Assembly (NCBI RefSeq): GCF_000687475.1
Contig: NC_057317.1
Coordinates: 2,852,001-2,916,000 of the forward strand
Origin: Ustilaginoidea virens
Lineage: Eukaryota; Ascomycota; Sordariomycetes; Hypocreales; Clavicipitaceae
DNA: 64,000 bases
Direction: 5' to 3'
Position numbers and translations under genes: made by a program. Numbering within the stretch: the first letter of the stretch is position 1; the number at the start of each line of letters is the position of its first letter. The notes beneath the pieces were generated by a model. The model was not told the origin of the DNA. It saw only the letters and a program-made list of their open reading frames with translations, and did no database searches. Below are positions 22,282 to 34,188 of this stretch, piece by piece.

Positions 22282-23826
22282 TCACTTCATAGGCTGTGGT
22301 CCACCAGCACCCGCACCAAGAAACGTCTCTGCCCTCGATATCGCATCCTGCACGGTCTGATGAGCCTCGCCATCTCTCCCGGCCCGCTGGTAATGACCTG
22401 CAAGCACCCACATGTCTCGGATTACCCTCAGGTCGGAATGGGCGCCATGGGCAGCCTCCCTTCTTTCCACCGCGAACCTGAGATTCCCCTCTGCCTGCGC
22501 CCATTCCTGCCGGTGCTCCTGGAGCCTTGCCAGCATCTTGCGGCCATATGCGTGAAATCTGGCGCTCGAGCGACTTTCCCCCATGCCCTGCGCCGTCAGA
22601 CGCAAAAGCCCCCAGGCCAAATCCTCTGCCTTTTGTCTGTCCACCAGATCCATCTGGGTGTACTCCAGCGTGAGTGCCATGATTCGCAGGTCATCCAGGT
22701 CCGGCACGGTCGCGTCTTGGTTTCGGCGTTGGTTCAGGCTTGACAGAGCCGCCGTCATGACGCCCGCTCTTGCTGCCAGGTTGCACACTCTGCGCAGCCT
22801 ACTCCGTCCGTCCCAAATCAACTGTTCGTAGAGCCATAGGTTTTGCGCTGCCCGAGACTCGATGCAGTCGCCGAGAATGTCGACGTTGCGCATCCAAGCA
22901 GTTTGCAAGAGATGGCAAACGGACTGCCTCCCTTGCGGAGATCGATAGTCGCATCTGATGAGTTGCTGCAGGATCCTGACCAAGGGATGTCCGTGCGGAA
23001 GCCGGCTGGCGCATAGCTCACTCGCGTGTGCCAAGAACATGCGGAGCAGCTGAATGTGCCCTTTGTCAACCATGTCGTATACCGTGTCCAGGATGTGCCA
23101 AACCAAGTCCGGGTGGTCGTGCATGAGGACGAATTCCAACATGTAAAACGCTTTCCTTGCCGCCATCCCGGCTAGTCGGCCTTTTCCGTAATACCACAGG
23201 TCGAACACCAGTTCGAATGTCCGGTACATTGTACGGCTATCCCGGATGGGGGGAAGGGTTGGGTTCGCAAGGTAGTCAACCATGGGATCGTGTGGCACGT
23301 TCTGAGCCTCCAGCTTACCGAGGCTCCACGCACGAACACTATCGAGCACCGCCTCGAGCCCTGTGTATTGGTTTACTCTGGTGTTCCGGGCAATGGTCGT
23401 GGCTGCATGCATGTGCTGCACGCGCGACTTCCTCGTGGCACACCCAGAGGCTGATGCCGCCGATGCTGGGGTCGAGGCCACAGAGCCTTCTGGAGTGTTT
23501 CGGTAGGCGCGCTTGCGCACGTTCCATTTCTTCAGTCTCTTCTTGTACATTTGCTCGCTTGTGGCACAATAGCCCGGCGGTTAGCTTGCGGGCAGGGCAT
23601 GGCAGGGGGTGACGTGGCGGGGAACTCACGTTGCCGCAAAGCCGTGTTTGGACGCCATTATGGCCATGGTGTTGACGAGTCTCCGGTTTTCGCGGATGTA
23701 GAGCTGCTCGATGGTCTCTCGCTTCGCCTCCCATTCCTCTCCTGTATGTTCCCTGCACCTGGGTTTTTCATGAATCGCCAGCACATCTCCAGGTGGCCTC
23801 GGAGCCAACATGGGTAGTTGCGACAT
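22282..23826 (-). CDS. Clr5-domain protein, 2 exons, 490 aa
   Basis: Exon 1 runs 23,826-23,630 and exon 2 23,557-22,282 on the minus strand; donor GTGAGT, acceptor AAG, phases match. Residues about 31-82 form a Clr5 domain, visible as EEWEAKRETIEQLYIRENRR, then IMASKHGFAATEQMYKKRLKKW. Clr5 was named for an S. pombe silencing factor; in filamentous fungi the domain heads many lineage-expanded proteins, often with tetratricopeptide-like repeats behind it. Here the remaining 400 residues are mostly helical and end in a stretch with paired helices (LQEHRQEWAQAEGNLRFAVE, then MWVLAGHYQRAGRDGEAHQT) that looks TPR-like. The start at 23,826 is the first ATG of the frame. DNA binding or a silencing role is not shown here. 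It is the last gene before the transposon block. Confidence 0.85.
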
Positions 23827-24181
23827 TGTCACTAGCGGAGTGCTTCGGGCTTGTTGACTGAGACTTGTTGGTTCCTGCACGCCTTCACAACGAGCTGCGC
23901 CAGAGATAATGCAGCACAGCCAACAGTGTGGTTCGAGCAGTCAGGATTCATCATGACCTACCTTGGGAACGTAGCATGGTTGATTGTGACAGATTGTGGC
24001 AGATTGCGGCAGATTGCGGAGCGAGTCAGGTGCGATGCCTGGGTATTCTTCGATTCTAAACCCCATCAACAAGTCTGAGTTGCTCTGCCACGTTGATGAG
24101 CATGGCGTCTGGTATTAAAAAGCTCAGGACGCACTGCCACTGCGGGTGGTATCGGCGGGGATACCGGTGGATCATCATATG
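23827..24181. other. Boundary between gene block and transposon block
   Basis: Upstream region of the Clr5-domain gene. It contains a TGGCAGATTG-type repeat near 23,990-24,020. Base composition changes from GC-rich to AT-rich soon after 24,180. No gene seen. Confidence 0.55.
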
Positions 24182-24545
24182 TGTCGGGAATATCCGGATA
24201 CGAATGTGGCATATATAACCGAGGGAACAGTAGCCCCTTAGGGTTACCCCCGTGCCCACTATAAATAGCTGGTGACCTGAGTACTATTGAGACAGGTCAG
24301 GTCAACCCGGGATAATAGACCGCTTTCTCTCCCTGCTTCCTAACATAATAGCAATTATATAAATAACATAGCAACCTCATTATTCTCATCCTTTTATTAG
24401 GTACTATAGCACTATATCGTTCGATATCTAAGATTGTGCTATAGTTACCGCTCTCCTTGGATATCTATTGAGGTGTGATAGTAGATTCCTACTAGATCTA
24501 TTGAAACCTCGTGTTACTATTATACTCGTGTGGCCTCCTATAACA
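24182..24545 (+). repeat. Probable LTR of a mutated copia-type element
   Basis: Begins TGTCGGGAATATCCGG and has a CTATAAATAG promoter-like box near 24,259. A plausible end is TATAACA at 24,545. An earlier end at 24,345 (CCTAACA) is also possible. Its partner LTR is not in the window, so boundaries are uncertain. Confidence 0.45.
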
Positions 24546-26338
24546 AAAAGGAAGCTATTCGGAAGATCGCGATACTTTTTTGTGGTTTAACTTCATCTGT
24601 AATTAACCTGTTTAGTTAGATAATTAGCCTTTCGTGCCTAGAACGTTGCAGATAGCAAAGATAGGTGCCGATACGGTTGATTATAACAAACCTGCATATA
24701 TTCTGATATCCCGATACGAGTAGGATATCTGGTATAATTATATTTAGAGCGAGGCTTAGGTAAGGAAGGTATAGGATCTTATTAATCCTAATTAAGCGAT
24801 AATCCTTAATAAACCTAAGGATGTTTCGCTCTAATTATATCGATCTATTCCGGTATTATCGGCGGAAGAGATACTAATAGAAAGTAATCTTTCTAGTAAT
24901 ATTAGGGCAGCCTCGGCATTAAAGGCAATATCTAGAGTAACGCGAAGCTATTTATAGCCAGACCAATAGCTAGAAAACCCGAATAACTATTTTAAATGGA
25001 GATAAATCTTAGACGGCTTAGGCCCTAACGAATAGATTAATTACATCAATAACTTATTAAAAAATAACCAGCACGATTATATTAAGCTAGAACAGGCCCT
25101 TTCTAAATATGCAGAGTAGTTTAATATAATCCTCGGCCTAGAATTTAAATAGATAATAGCAATAAGGTCGATAATAAGGGATAAATTACATATCCTAGTT
25201 AAATGCATATAGCCGGTAAAGACCGCTATTACCGAGCATATTATATAGCGCTTCGTTTAGGTCATAGAATAGAATCTCAATAAATATAATATTTTAGAAT
25301 AGCTTAGTAAAGTATTGACTATTTACGACCGAGTGGAATAAAGTGGCTTAGTCCTCCTATTAGGGAATAAGCCTGCTAATATATTAGCGAAAGCCCTCTC
25401 TTAGAAGTATCCTAGCATTCAAAATAATATTAATTAGGAAATTACTAGAGCCGAAAAGCTAGGGCAATATATTGACTTTCGTAAGATTATTAAAGATATA
25501 AGGCAGTAGGTAGAGCTTTAAGAGAAAAGGAATATTACTAAAGGGAAGTATACCGTATTTACTATTAAAGGAAAGCCTTCGTTAAAGGCTGCTGCCGCCC
25601 CTAGGAATATTATCGGTATAGCTTTAGCTTTAGCTTTAAAGGAACCATCATCAGAATCAATGCCTTATAAATACTATAAGTAACTATATATTAAGAAGAA
25701 GGGACCGTATTATAAGAGCTATTAGGCTCTTATTCCTTTTTTAGCGCCTAATAAGTTCTGCTTAAGGATTTAGAAGGAAACTAAGAAAGCTGCAATAGTA
25801 AAGATAAAATAGGAAAGCAAAAAAGTGCAAATTGCATTTAAAGCCTTCTAAGATATATATAATAACAACGATAATAATAAGAAGGATTCGACTAAATCGA
25901 AAGGAAAAGAAAAAGAGAAGTAGGCCTTTACTATAAAAGGTATTTCTACTAAATCTTTCTCTAATAAGTCTCCCGCTTTATAGGCTTATATTATCGTTAA
26001 TACTAGTATAACGGCATATATATTTAACGACGAAAAGTGGTTTCTATATATTAATAAGGCTATCGATTAGTATATTCGAGGTATATTGGGCACTATTAGG
26101 GTCTAAAGTATTAGAACTATTTAAATCGTGCTAGAAGATAGACGAATTATCACCTTTACTAATATTTTATATATTCCCGGGATATCATTAATATTCTTTC
26201 CGAATTATTAATAAAGAAGAAAGGATTATATTAGAATATTAAGATAGATAGAATTTACCTTAGGAAAGGAAGAACGTAAGAAAATATCTTTTAGATCTAC
26301 TAAATTAAAGAGAAACCCTATATTCTATATTAGGTAGG
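24182..26338 (+). mobile_element. RIP-degraded copia-type retrotransposon, 5' half (gag and protease)
   Basis: Behind the probable LTR, a stop-riddled plus-strand frame can be followed from about 24,640. It carries a UBN2-like gag, then a zinc-knuckle region near 25,660 where cysteine positions read Tyr (PYKYYK, then GPYYKSY), then a Ty1/copia-type protease. The protease core reads IIVNTSITAYIFND at 25,990-26,031, where the family expects Asp-Thr-Gly and His. Those are G-to-A or C-to-T changes. It continues to a FTNILYIPGISL block and then stops at the Gypsy LTR at 26,339; integrase and RT are absent. It is a different family from copia A to E below. The Gypsy may have inserted into it, with the missing half to the right of the window; that is an inference. 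Confidence 0.7.
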
Positions 26339-26620
26339 TGTCACGGGCTCGGGCTACGCCCGCGCTATAATGTGGCTAGGACTCGGGCTGCGCCCGCGAC
26401 TAGCCTAAGGAGTATCGGCATAGGGTCACGAGGGCTCGCTAAGGACTCGGCCCGTGCTATATACGGGCATAAATAGACTACTTAGAGGCCCCTATTCAGG
26501 TCCTCTTCTTTTCCTCCTTAGTCTATTTAATATATTTATTCGACGCCTATTCGCAGTAGCCCTAGGGCTAGTCCTTTATATTTAAATAGACTCTCTTAGC
26601 CTTACTGTTATAACCTCACA
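26339..26620 (+). repeat. Probable 5' LTR of the Gypsy element
   Basis: Starts TGTCACGGGCTCGGGC, a common beginning of fungal Gypsy LTRs, and plausibly ends CTCACA at 26,620, followed by a TTATAGAGCC sequence that may be a mutated primer-binding site. It keeps many CpG sites although its CpA sites are mostly gone. The 3' LTR is outside the window. Confidence 0.5.
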
Positions 26621-29600
26621 TTATAGAGCCGATAATGCAGGCTATATAAGATATCGAGATGAGTATACCTAGAGAAACGGGTATAAATAACCTAAGACTA
26701 CGACGCCCCCGATATAATATATATACCCGAGTAGAGTAGCTCGCATCGGGGTTATAATAGATAGAGGCGTAGATGCAGACTAACGCGTAATACCTTGCTG
26801 CTGTTGCCGCCTTACTATAGACCCTTTTTGCGAATTAGTTAAATAGCTCCTAAAATGCTATCTAACCGGCCCCGGTCGTATAATAGAATGCCCCCCTCCC
26901 TACGGCTTAAAATACCCAGCTAAAACGTAAGCCAATCCCAATAGGGGACCCCTTTAATAGCAAAAAGGCTATATTTACAGCCTAGCGGACCTTTATATAA
27001 TATAAGCTTAAGGTCGATAAGGAATTTATTAAAGACGAGAAGACCTAATAAATATTTATCTTTTAGAACCTTTCGTCTATAGTCTAATTATAGGTCGCGG
27101 CCTTTTTCGAGAATAGTGTAGCTTATAATTATAATATAATAAAGTTCTTTAAATACCTCTAATATCTCTTTAAGGACCTACACTAATAGGATCGCGCTAT
27201 TATTAAGCTTAAGCACTCTTTATACTAAGGCCCTAAGAAACCTTTTACCGCCTTCTTTATATAATTTAAAGAAAAACTTATGCTTACTAATAGTCTTAAT
27301 TGGCCTAAGGAAGTTAAGCTTAAATACCTCCGATCGGTATTTAACGCTTATATAGTTAATAAGATTATTAGCCTTAGGGTCTCTTATTACGACTATTATT
27401 TGGCGGTAGATTATTACCGATAAATTGCTATCGATATTAAGACTAGCTTAACTATTAATTACTATATGGGTTCGACCTATTTCCGACCGATATATACCTA
27501 GGATTCTAAGGGCGATATATAAATATCGGATATTAATAAGCTAGATTTAAAAGGTAATTAGCATATGCCTAGGGCGATATAGGTCTCTAAAGAATAGTAT
27601 AAAGATTATAAAAAAAAAGGTCTTTATCTTTAGTATAGCTCTCTTAATTATTAGACGTTTATATACTACTTATTGCCGGCAATCCGACCTAATATAGCTA
27701 AAGTGGCCTCGCTTAACTTATAAATCGTAAAGGTTAAAAGTAGTAATAAAGATTAGGAAAAAGAATAGCCTTTAAACCTAATCTTATTAAAGGGCTTAAA
27801 ATGCGCATATAGACCCTAGCCTAATTATAGAAGGAATTAAAAGAGATCGTAGAATAAATAGATAGATACCCCTTTTTAATACCGATCTTATATAAATCCT
27901 ATACCTTTATTAATACTTTAATCGACTCGGGATATAACTACTATAGCGCTATAAGCGAAAAGATAGTATAATAGTTAGGCCTCTAACCTATCCGCCTATT
28001 ATAACGCAGGGAAATCAGAATAGTAGTAGATATTTAGAGCTATTTAGGAGAATATAAGGTAATATAATCCTCTATTACCTATATCGTCTATATAGCGATC
28101 GATATCGATAGATAGCTATCTATAGTTATACTTTATATTATCTTAGGCCTTACCTGCGATATTATCCTTAGGATGCCTTAGATAGAGCACTATAATATTA
28201 TACTATAGGCGAAGCGATACTAATTAAAGATCAGATCGGTAGGTAGCCTTATCGTTAAAGAATTAACGAAAAGGCAATAGGGTCTAACTATAATAAATAT
28301 CCTTAGCTTAGTCTTCTATAATATATTAAAGCGGGCGAAATACTCTAGGGATCGATCGATTTCCTTTATTATGATAAACTTATAGGAGATAATATATATC
28401 TTCTATATTATACTGCCACCTTATTAAAATTCTGCCTTACGATCGCAAGAGCCGTAGGTACTCCTAATAGAATTATAGAAATTCGCCGACCTCTTTAATA
28501 AGGAGAAAGCTTCTAATCTCCCTCTATATTAAAGTATATTAGACTACTATATCCGGCTTAAAAAGACTATAGATAGGAGCCAGCCAGATTTACCTTAGGG
28601 CCTATTATATAATATACTATAAGACTAATTACTTAAAGTTCGAAGATAAGTAATTAACCTAATAGATAAAAGATAGATCTACGCGAGCTCTTTATCGGCA
28701 ATAGTATTAGTCCTATTAGCTAGAAAAGGGAATAGTAGGTAGCGTTTTTATATTAACTACCGGGCCCTCAATAAGGTTATAATCTAAAACCGATACCCCC
28801 TCCCTTTAATTAAAAAGACCTTACGATCTTTATCCTAAGCGAAATAGTTTACTAAAGTTAATATATGCGCAGCATTCCATAAAATATATATTGCAGAGGG
28901 CGATAAATACTTAACCGTATTCTATATACGATTCGGACTATTTAAATAGCTTATTATGCTATTTAGCCTGACCGGGGCCCCTATAACCTTCTAAAGATAT
29001 ATTAATAGGGCTTTAGGGAATATACTAGGAGACTTTATAACTACCTACCTTAATAATATCTTAATCTATACCGGGGGAATAAAGGCAGACTATATAGGGC
29101 GTATTAAGGAAGTCCTTCGATAACTATAAAAGGCCGGCTTAAATTTAGATCTTAATAAGTATAACTTCGCAGTAAAGGAGGTCTAGTACCTAGGATATAT
29201 TATAATAGCCGGAAAGGAAATCTATTTAGACCCTAAAAAGATTAAGGCTATTTAGAACTAGGAAGCACCTATGAAATTAAAAGGCATTTGTAATTTCCTT
29301 AGTTTTGCTAACTTCTACCGCAATTTTATCCTAGACTTCTCCTGCCTTATCGACCCTTTAGTTAAGTTAATAAAAAAAAGGGTCCTATTCTAATAGCTAG
29401 ATAAAAAAGAAGTAGTATTCTAAGCGCTTAAGTAGTATTTTATATCGTCTCCGGTTTTTACCTAATAAGACCCTAATAAGGAGATAGTCCTTAAGGCAGA
29501 TAGTTCCAGTATAACCCTCGGCGGCTATCTATCGTAAATCGGGGAGGATAGTATACTCTACCCTATTATATATTATTTTACTCGCTTATTAGATACGGAA

Positions 29601-29616
29601 TAGAATTATACTATAT
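29601..29616. repeat. 16-bp target-site duplication, left copy
   Basis: TAGAATTATACTATAT, repeated exactly at 63,055-63,070. The Gypsy reading frame is restored (NYTI then YNKEFLAIISCFKA) when the DNA between the copies and one copy are removed, so this is the duplication made when the LINE inserted. Confidence 0.88.
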
Positions 29617-31740
29617 TATTATTAAATTACTCTAGGGGGCTATTCTAAGCTAGAAATGCCTATCTAGTACTCCGGCAGATAATCCGGAAGGGAAAAACCC
29701 GAGGTCCGGGGGGAAAACCCTTCCTACTAGTGCAATTACAACGACTAGTAAGTCGGGCCCCTAGGGGGGCCGACAGGTTACCAGCATATGGGAAAGGTAG
29801 GTGCGCTATCGCTTAGGATCATACCTAGCGGCAGTACTAGGAAAAGTATAAAAGCGATCCGAGAAAAGTGGGTCCGGAAAAAGGTAGGTCTAATATCTAT
29901 AGAGGAGAAGTGGTCCTAAGTCGGTGCTCTATAAATCGAAAGTAAGGTAGAGGTTATATAAGCGGGGTAGCGCTAGCTACGCAGCACGTGCGCCGGTTAT
30001 ACGGTACGCACGCCGGCTGCGCGGTATGCGTGTCGCGCGGGGGCGTTAGAGTAAAGGTAGGGGAGTTTTCTATTATTAGGGCTATATTAATAGCGAATCG
30101 GCTGCAGGGGGGGTACTTAATAGAAGGCAAGCGGTATTAGGTTGGGGGTTAGGGTGAGCTAAATATAAAGGGAGGGTATAAGGGCTTCTAATCGGGCGAA
30201 GATATAAAGGTATAGATACCCCCCGACTTTTTAATCTTTTTTTCTTCTTTTCTATATAGCTATTATTTTTTTTCCATATATAATCCCTTTAAGCCCCGAT
30301 CTCTAGTACTGTGGGGATAATACTAACCCATACAGTAGGGCGGTAGCAATAGCAACAGCAGCAGCACTAGCGGCAGCACTAGCGGTAACGGCAGCAATAG
30401 CATTAATAGCAGCAATAGCAGCAGCAGTAATAGCTATAGTAACAATAATAATAGCAATAGTAGTAGTATGCCGAAAAAGTCGGTATCTTTAGATAAAGGG
30501 ATAGGTACTGCCTGCTCTTGCCGTGCTAGCATTATTAACCTATTTTTGCTAGCCTGGCGAGCTATAAGGCTGGCCCTATAACCCTTACCTAATATAAGCC
30601 GAAGACCCTAAATATTAATACTACTCTTAATAAGGTAAGACTTAATCAGCTGACCTTTAATCCGACCGATATTCAAATAATAATAATACGGTATAGTACT
30701 ATATAAGGCCTAAGGCGGCGTATTTTGCGTATACTATAGTAGGGAAGACCTACCGACCCTTTAAATAGACTCCTAAGAACTAAAAGTCTATTTATACCCT
30801 CCTAAGTGCCTAAGAGGTATTAGCTATAGGGGGGGAGGTATATATAAGGTATGGGGACTATATAGAATAGGTACTAATATAGATAGGTCGATAACTATTA
30901 CACCCTCTAGTTAAGGGCGCGGTAGGTATCAACTGCCTATAGTAGGGGGAAGGTAGCGGTAGTAGCGGTAGTAGTAGGGGGAAGTATTACTTTTAGGGTG
31001 ACCTAGGAGGCGCTAGACCTTAAGGAGCATAAGGTAGAAGTATTAAAGGGCATCTAGGCTATATTAAAGCTACTTATCTTTTAGGGGCAGAAGAGGGCGG
31101 TAAAGGGGGAGGGGAGAGGGGGGAGAGGGAGGGGGGGCTATTATAGGGGCCGGCGGGGGAGGGGGAGGGGGGGGGGGAAGGGGGCTCTAATATTGATATT
31201 ATAGCTTTAGAGTAGCTAAGAATTAATCGTATTTATTTGCCTACTATATCTCCTCTCTCCCGTATTAGGGTATTATTGCTAGATATTAGGGGCGATATCG
31301 GGCGATTAGGATCGACTTAAGGCTTTTATAGGGGCAGATTATTAGAGCGATTAGGTAAATTAGAACTAATTAAAGCAATCGAGGCTAAAGATTTAGTATA
31401 TAAGTCGGTAGGCGAGGCTAGGCTTATTAAGGGCGATAGAAATCCCTTAGCGGTCTTAAAAGAGGCTTAGGCTGGTCTTATATAGCTATTAGCGCTATTA
31501 TCTATATTTTAAGCAAAAGAGGATTAAATAGTAATAGTCTTCAGGGGCCTCCTTATATTAGTAGAAGGGCGAGGGTATAATAGGGACTTAGCGCTAATAG
31601 AGGAAGGAGTTTAGTCCGATCTTTTTTATGCAAAGCTAGGTAAGTATAGCCGATTTATATTTAAAGAGGCTATTATAGAGCTTAATTATTATAATTATAG
31701 ATTAGAAGTCTAGGGCCTTCTCTACTGCTATAGGCCTATA
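29617..31740. other. Unclassified repeat segment inside the LINE insertion
   Basis: I cannot assign this stretch. The part 29,640-30,060 is unusually rich in CpG for this block (for example CGCACGCCGGCTGCGCGG near 30,010). A pyrimidine stretch at about 30,220-30,290 is followed by poly-CAG/TAG-like repeats (30,335-30,470). A plus-strand frame with Asn/Ser-rich and then charged helical segments runs on to about 31,720, interrupted by a long G-rich tract. It could be the 3' untranslated part of the minus-strand LINE, or a separate element inserted near the LINE 3' end. No protein motif is firm enough to choose. Confidence 0.4.
31085..31186 (+). repeat. G-rich tract with many G-runs
   Basis: About 100 bases almost free of C and T, with at least ten runs of three or more G separated by one to four bases. 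It fits G-quadruplex-forming patterns many times over on the plus strand. Confidence 0.85.
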
Positions 31741-33327
31741 TTGCTGCTATCTCGCTCTTACGGCGGCTTAGTATTTAGACTATTTAGTAAGCTATTCTTT
31801 TGCTAGGCATTCCTTAGCTATTAACTATTATAAGTCGAGTTCTAGGAATAGGGTATATACCTAAGGTCCTTTATAGTCGCTCTACTATTAGCATTAGAGT
31901 ATTACTATTATTATAATAGAGGCGCGGTTAATTTACTTAGCTATCTTAGTCTTTACTATCTTTTCTAAAAATCGCTAGTAGATATAGTTTAAGTATAAAT
32001 CGATAGGTGGTATAGCTACTTTAGTCTTGAAGATATCTATTAGTATAGCCTTAAAGGCCCTAATAATAGTTCGAAGGTAAGATAATTATTCTATAGTTAA
32101 TAATTTTGCGATACCTTTCGCTACCCTACTAGAGGCGGTAGGGGTATATTATACTCTTACGCCGAAGGCGATAGTAGTGCGAATAACCTATATATAGATT
32201 AATCGGGCCTCCCGGTATTAATATCTCTATATAGAGGCCGCTATTACTATAAGGGCGAGTCGCTACTACTTAAGCTTTTTGGCTATCTTTATATGGTATT
32301 TATGCTATTAAAGTTTATAGTGGATTTTAACCCTTAAGAAGTAGGCGTGCTACTTTAGCTATATTATTACGGTCTTAAATCGGACTGGCGTCTTATCTGC
32401 CTTATAGGTATATATAAAATAGATAAGCTTACTCTTCCCTAGGTTAAAATTAAGCCTGGCTTACTTAGACTATTTATTATAGATCGTCTATACTTTTTCG
32501 AATAGGGTCTAGGTCTCTCCTATACTCTTTTTATATACTATAATATTAATATTATTTATAAACCTTAGGGTAATAATAGAGGCTATTTCTTTAAGCCTCT
32601 TATAGAATAGTACGATATAAATTAAAAAAAGGATTAGGGAAAAAGGGGACCTTTATAAGACCTTAGCGGTAATAGATAGGTTATTAGTTAATTTGCCCTT
32701 AAAGTAGATTCGTACTATATAAGAGTCGGTAAAGCTATAGATTTATATCGCAATTTATAGTAGTAGTCCCTTTTCTAAAAATAGGTAGGTAAATCAAATA
32801 TAATTTATTATATTAAAGGCTATAGATATATCGAGCTAAAAGAGTAAAGCGATCCTACTATAGTATTATACTATACGAACTATTTCTACGAGAGTACTAA
32901 GGGCTATATCTATAAAACGATTAGCTTTATTTCCTATCTAAAGGTCTAAGAGTAGATTGCCCTCCTTAAAGGCAGTAGTAAGCCGGTATACTACTATAGC
33001 TTTTAGGACTTTACCGGTTAGGTTAAATAGGGATATTAGTCTCTAGCCTCTTACTTTAGAGTATTCTTTTAGTTTCTTTCTTAGCTTTTTTAGTATGATT
33101 ATATAGGCCTCCTAGAATTAGGCCGGGTAGTACCCGGTATGGCAGGACTTATTAAAAAGGTAGGTAAAAGCTATAATTAGGGGGGGGCTATATGCCTTAA
33201 GGAATCCTATAGGTAGCCCGTTTAGTCTAGGGGCCTTTTAACTAGCTATATAGTAAAAGGCGGTATAGACCTCTTTATATATAAATCTCTTATACTATAG
33301 GAATTCTACGTTAGTAAATTAGAGGAA
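31741..33327 (-). mobile_element. Tad-like LINE, part 3: reverse transcriptase and C-terminus (RIP-degraded)
   Basis: On the minus strand from 33,327 downward a degraded non-LTR RT can be read: a TKAPGxxxLPIGFLKA-like entry, YLPF, then a KLRKKLKEYSK-type block, SLFNLTGKVLKAIV, LDIS followed by AFNIIN, and SPFSLILFLIYI. The catalytic FxDD reads FINN, with both Asp codons changed to Asn at 32,551-32,556. Further on a VAIPPIDLYLNYIYQRFLEK-like block marks the usual ORF2 C-terminal region (about 32,000). Left limit is uncertain. The next LINE piece upstream is at 45,309, beyond copia A. Motif strings here are read through stop codons. Confidence 0.75.
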
Positions 33328-33332
33328 GGTTG

Positions 33333-34067
33333 TATTGCAATTCTCAAGGTCACTATAAAAGCAGAGCCTTACTAGCTAGCTAGATGGCACAAGACTGTCT
33401 GCGACCTGTGAACTAATCTTAGTATAAATACTAGATTTTTCACTAAGTCCTAAGACTATACAAGTGCTATAAAGCAGGGCAAGTGTAAAGGCAAGGCAAA
33501 TATAAGATAACCAAAAACGCAGGGAAGGTGGAAGTTAAGAGGCATATAGTGCATTAACAGGTTCGATTGTGCTACCCTTCTACTATCTAGAAAGAAGGGG
33601 AAAAGCTATCCTATATATACACGAAGGAGGGGTGGGCCCAGGCATCCAAGGTAGCCAGTAAGAAAGCTCCCCGTAATGCTCGCTTTGCCACGTATATAAT
33701 ACGTCAGCAGCCCCACTATATCCAGCCTTTCCAACCACCCTAACCACCGCACTAGTAACTAGTCACCACACTAGTAACTAGCCACCACGCTAGTGACTAC
33801 CCACCACACTAGTGGACTAGCCACCACACTAGTAGGCCGCCACCACACTAGTAGGCCCACCACGCTAATTTAGCAATGCCACACCTTTTTAGCAAGGCCT
33901 ACCTTACTTGATATACAGTAAATAATCCACTGAAAATCCTTAAGGTAAAAGGCAAAGGCCTAAGGTAATACTACCATAAGTCCAAGAGGCGGTATAAGGA
34001 CTAGAAGGTCAGTAAGCCAGTAGGGCATTAGGCCAGCAGCCTAGTAGGCTACTATAGGATTTTAACA
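33333..34067 (-). repeat. LTR of copia A (3' LTR in element orientation), 735 bp
   Basis: In plus-strand reading it begins TATTGCAATTCTCAAGG and ends GGATTTTAACA. It shares a short-LTR form with the other A LTR, including GCCACGTATATAATACG near 33,687, which B, C and D lack. Confidence 0.93.
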
Positions 34068-34188
34068 CCCCCTCTAATTAGCTACTATAGTAGCAAGCTA
34101 ATCGTATAAAGGATAGGGAAAGAAAATACAGTAAAAAATGCTAAGGAAAAACATAAGAAAAACCTTAGTAAAAGTAAGTTAGTATAAG

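Larger units (their letters stand above)
26339..29616 (+). mobile_element. RIP-degraded Ty3/Gypsy retrotransposon, part 1 (LTR, gag, protease, RT, start of RNase H)
   Basis: A single plus-strand frame with many stops shows, in order, a retrotransposon gag (about 26,960-27,520, with a KPFTAFFIQFKEKL block), and an aspartic protease whose active site DSG is still intact at 27,924-27,932 (LIDSGYNYYS). It then shows a reverse transcriptase from about 28,700. The RT retains NRYPLPLI, AAFHKI, RFGLF and FSLTGAPITF, but the catalytic YLDD reads YLNN at 29,052-29,057, destroying both aspartates. It continues through KFAVKE-like and LSFANFYRNFILDFS connection blocks to DTE-stop-NYTI at 29,613. There it is cut by the LINE insertion and resumes at 63,071. 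CA and TG dinucleotides are nearly absent from long stretches, matching RIP-like change on both strands. Confidence 0.85.
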
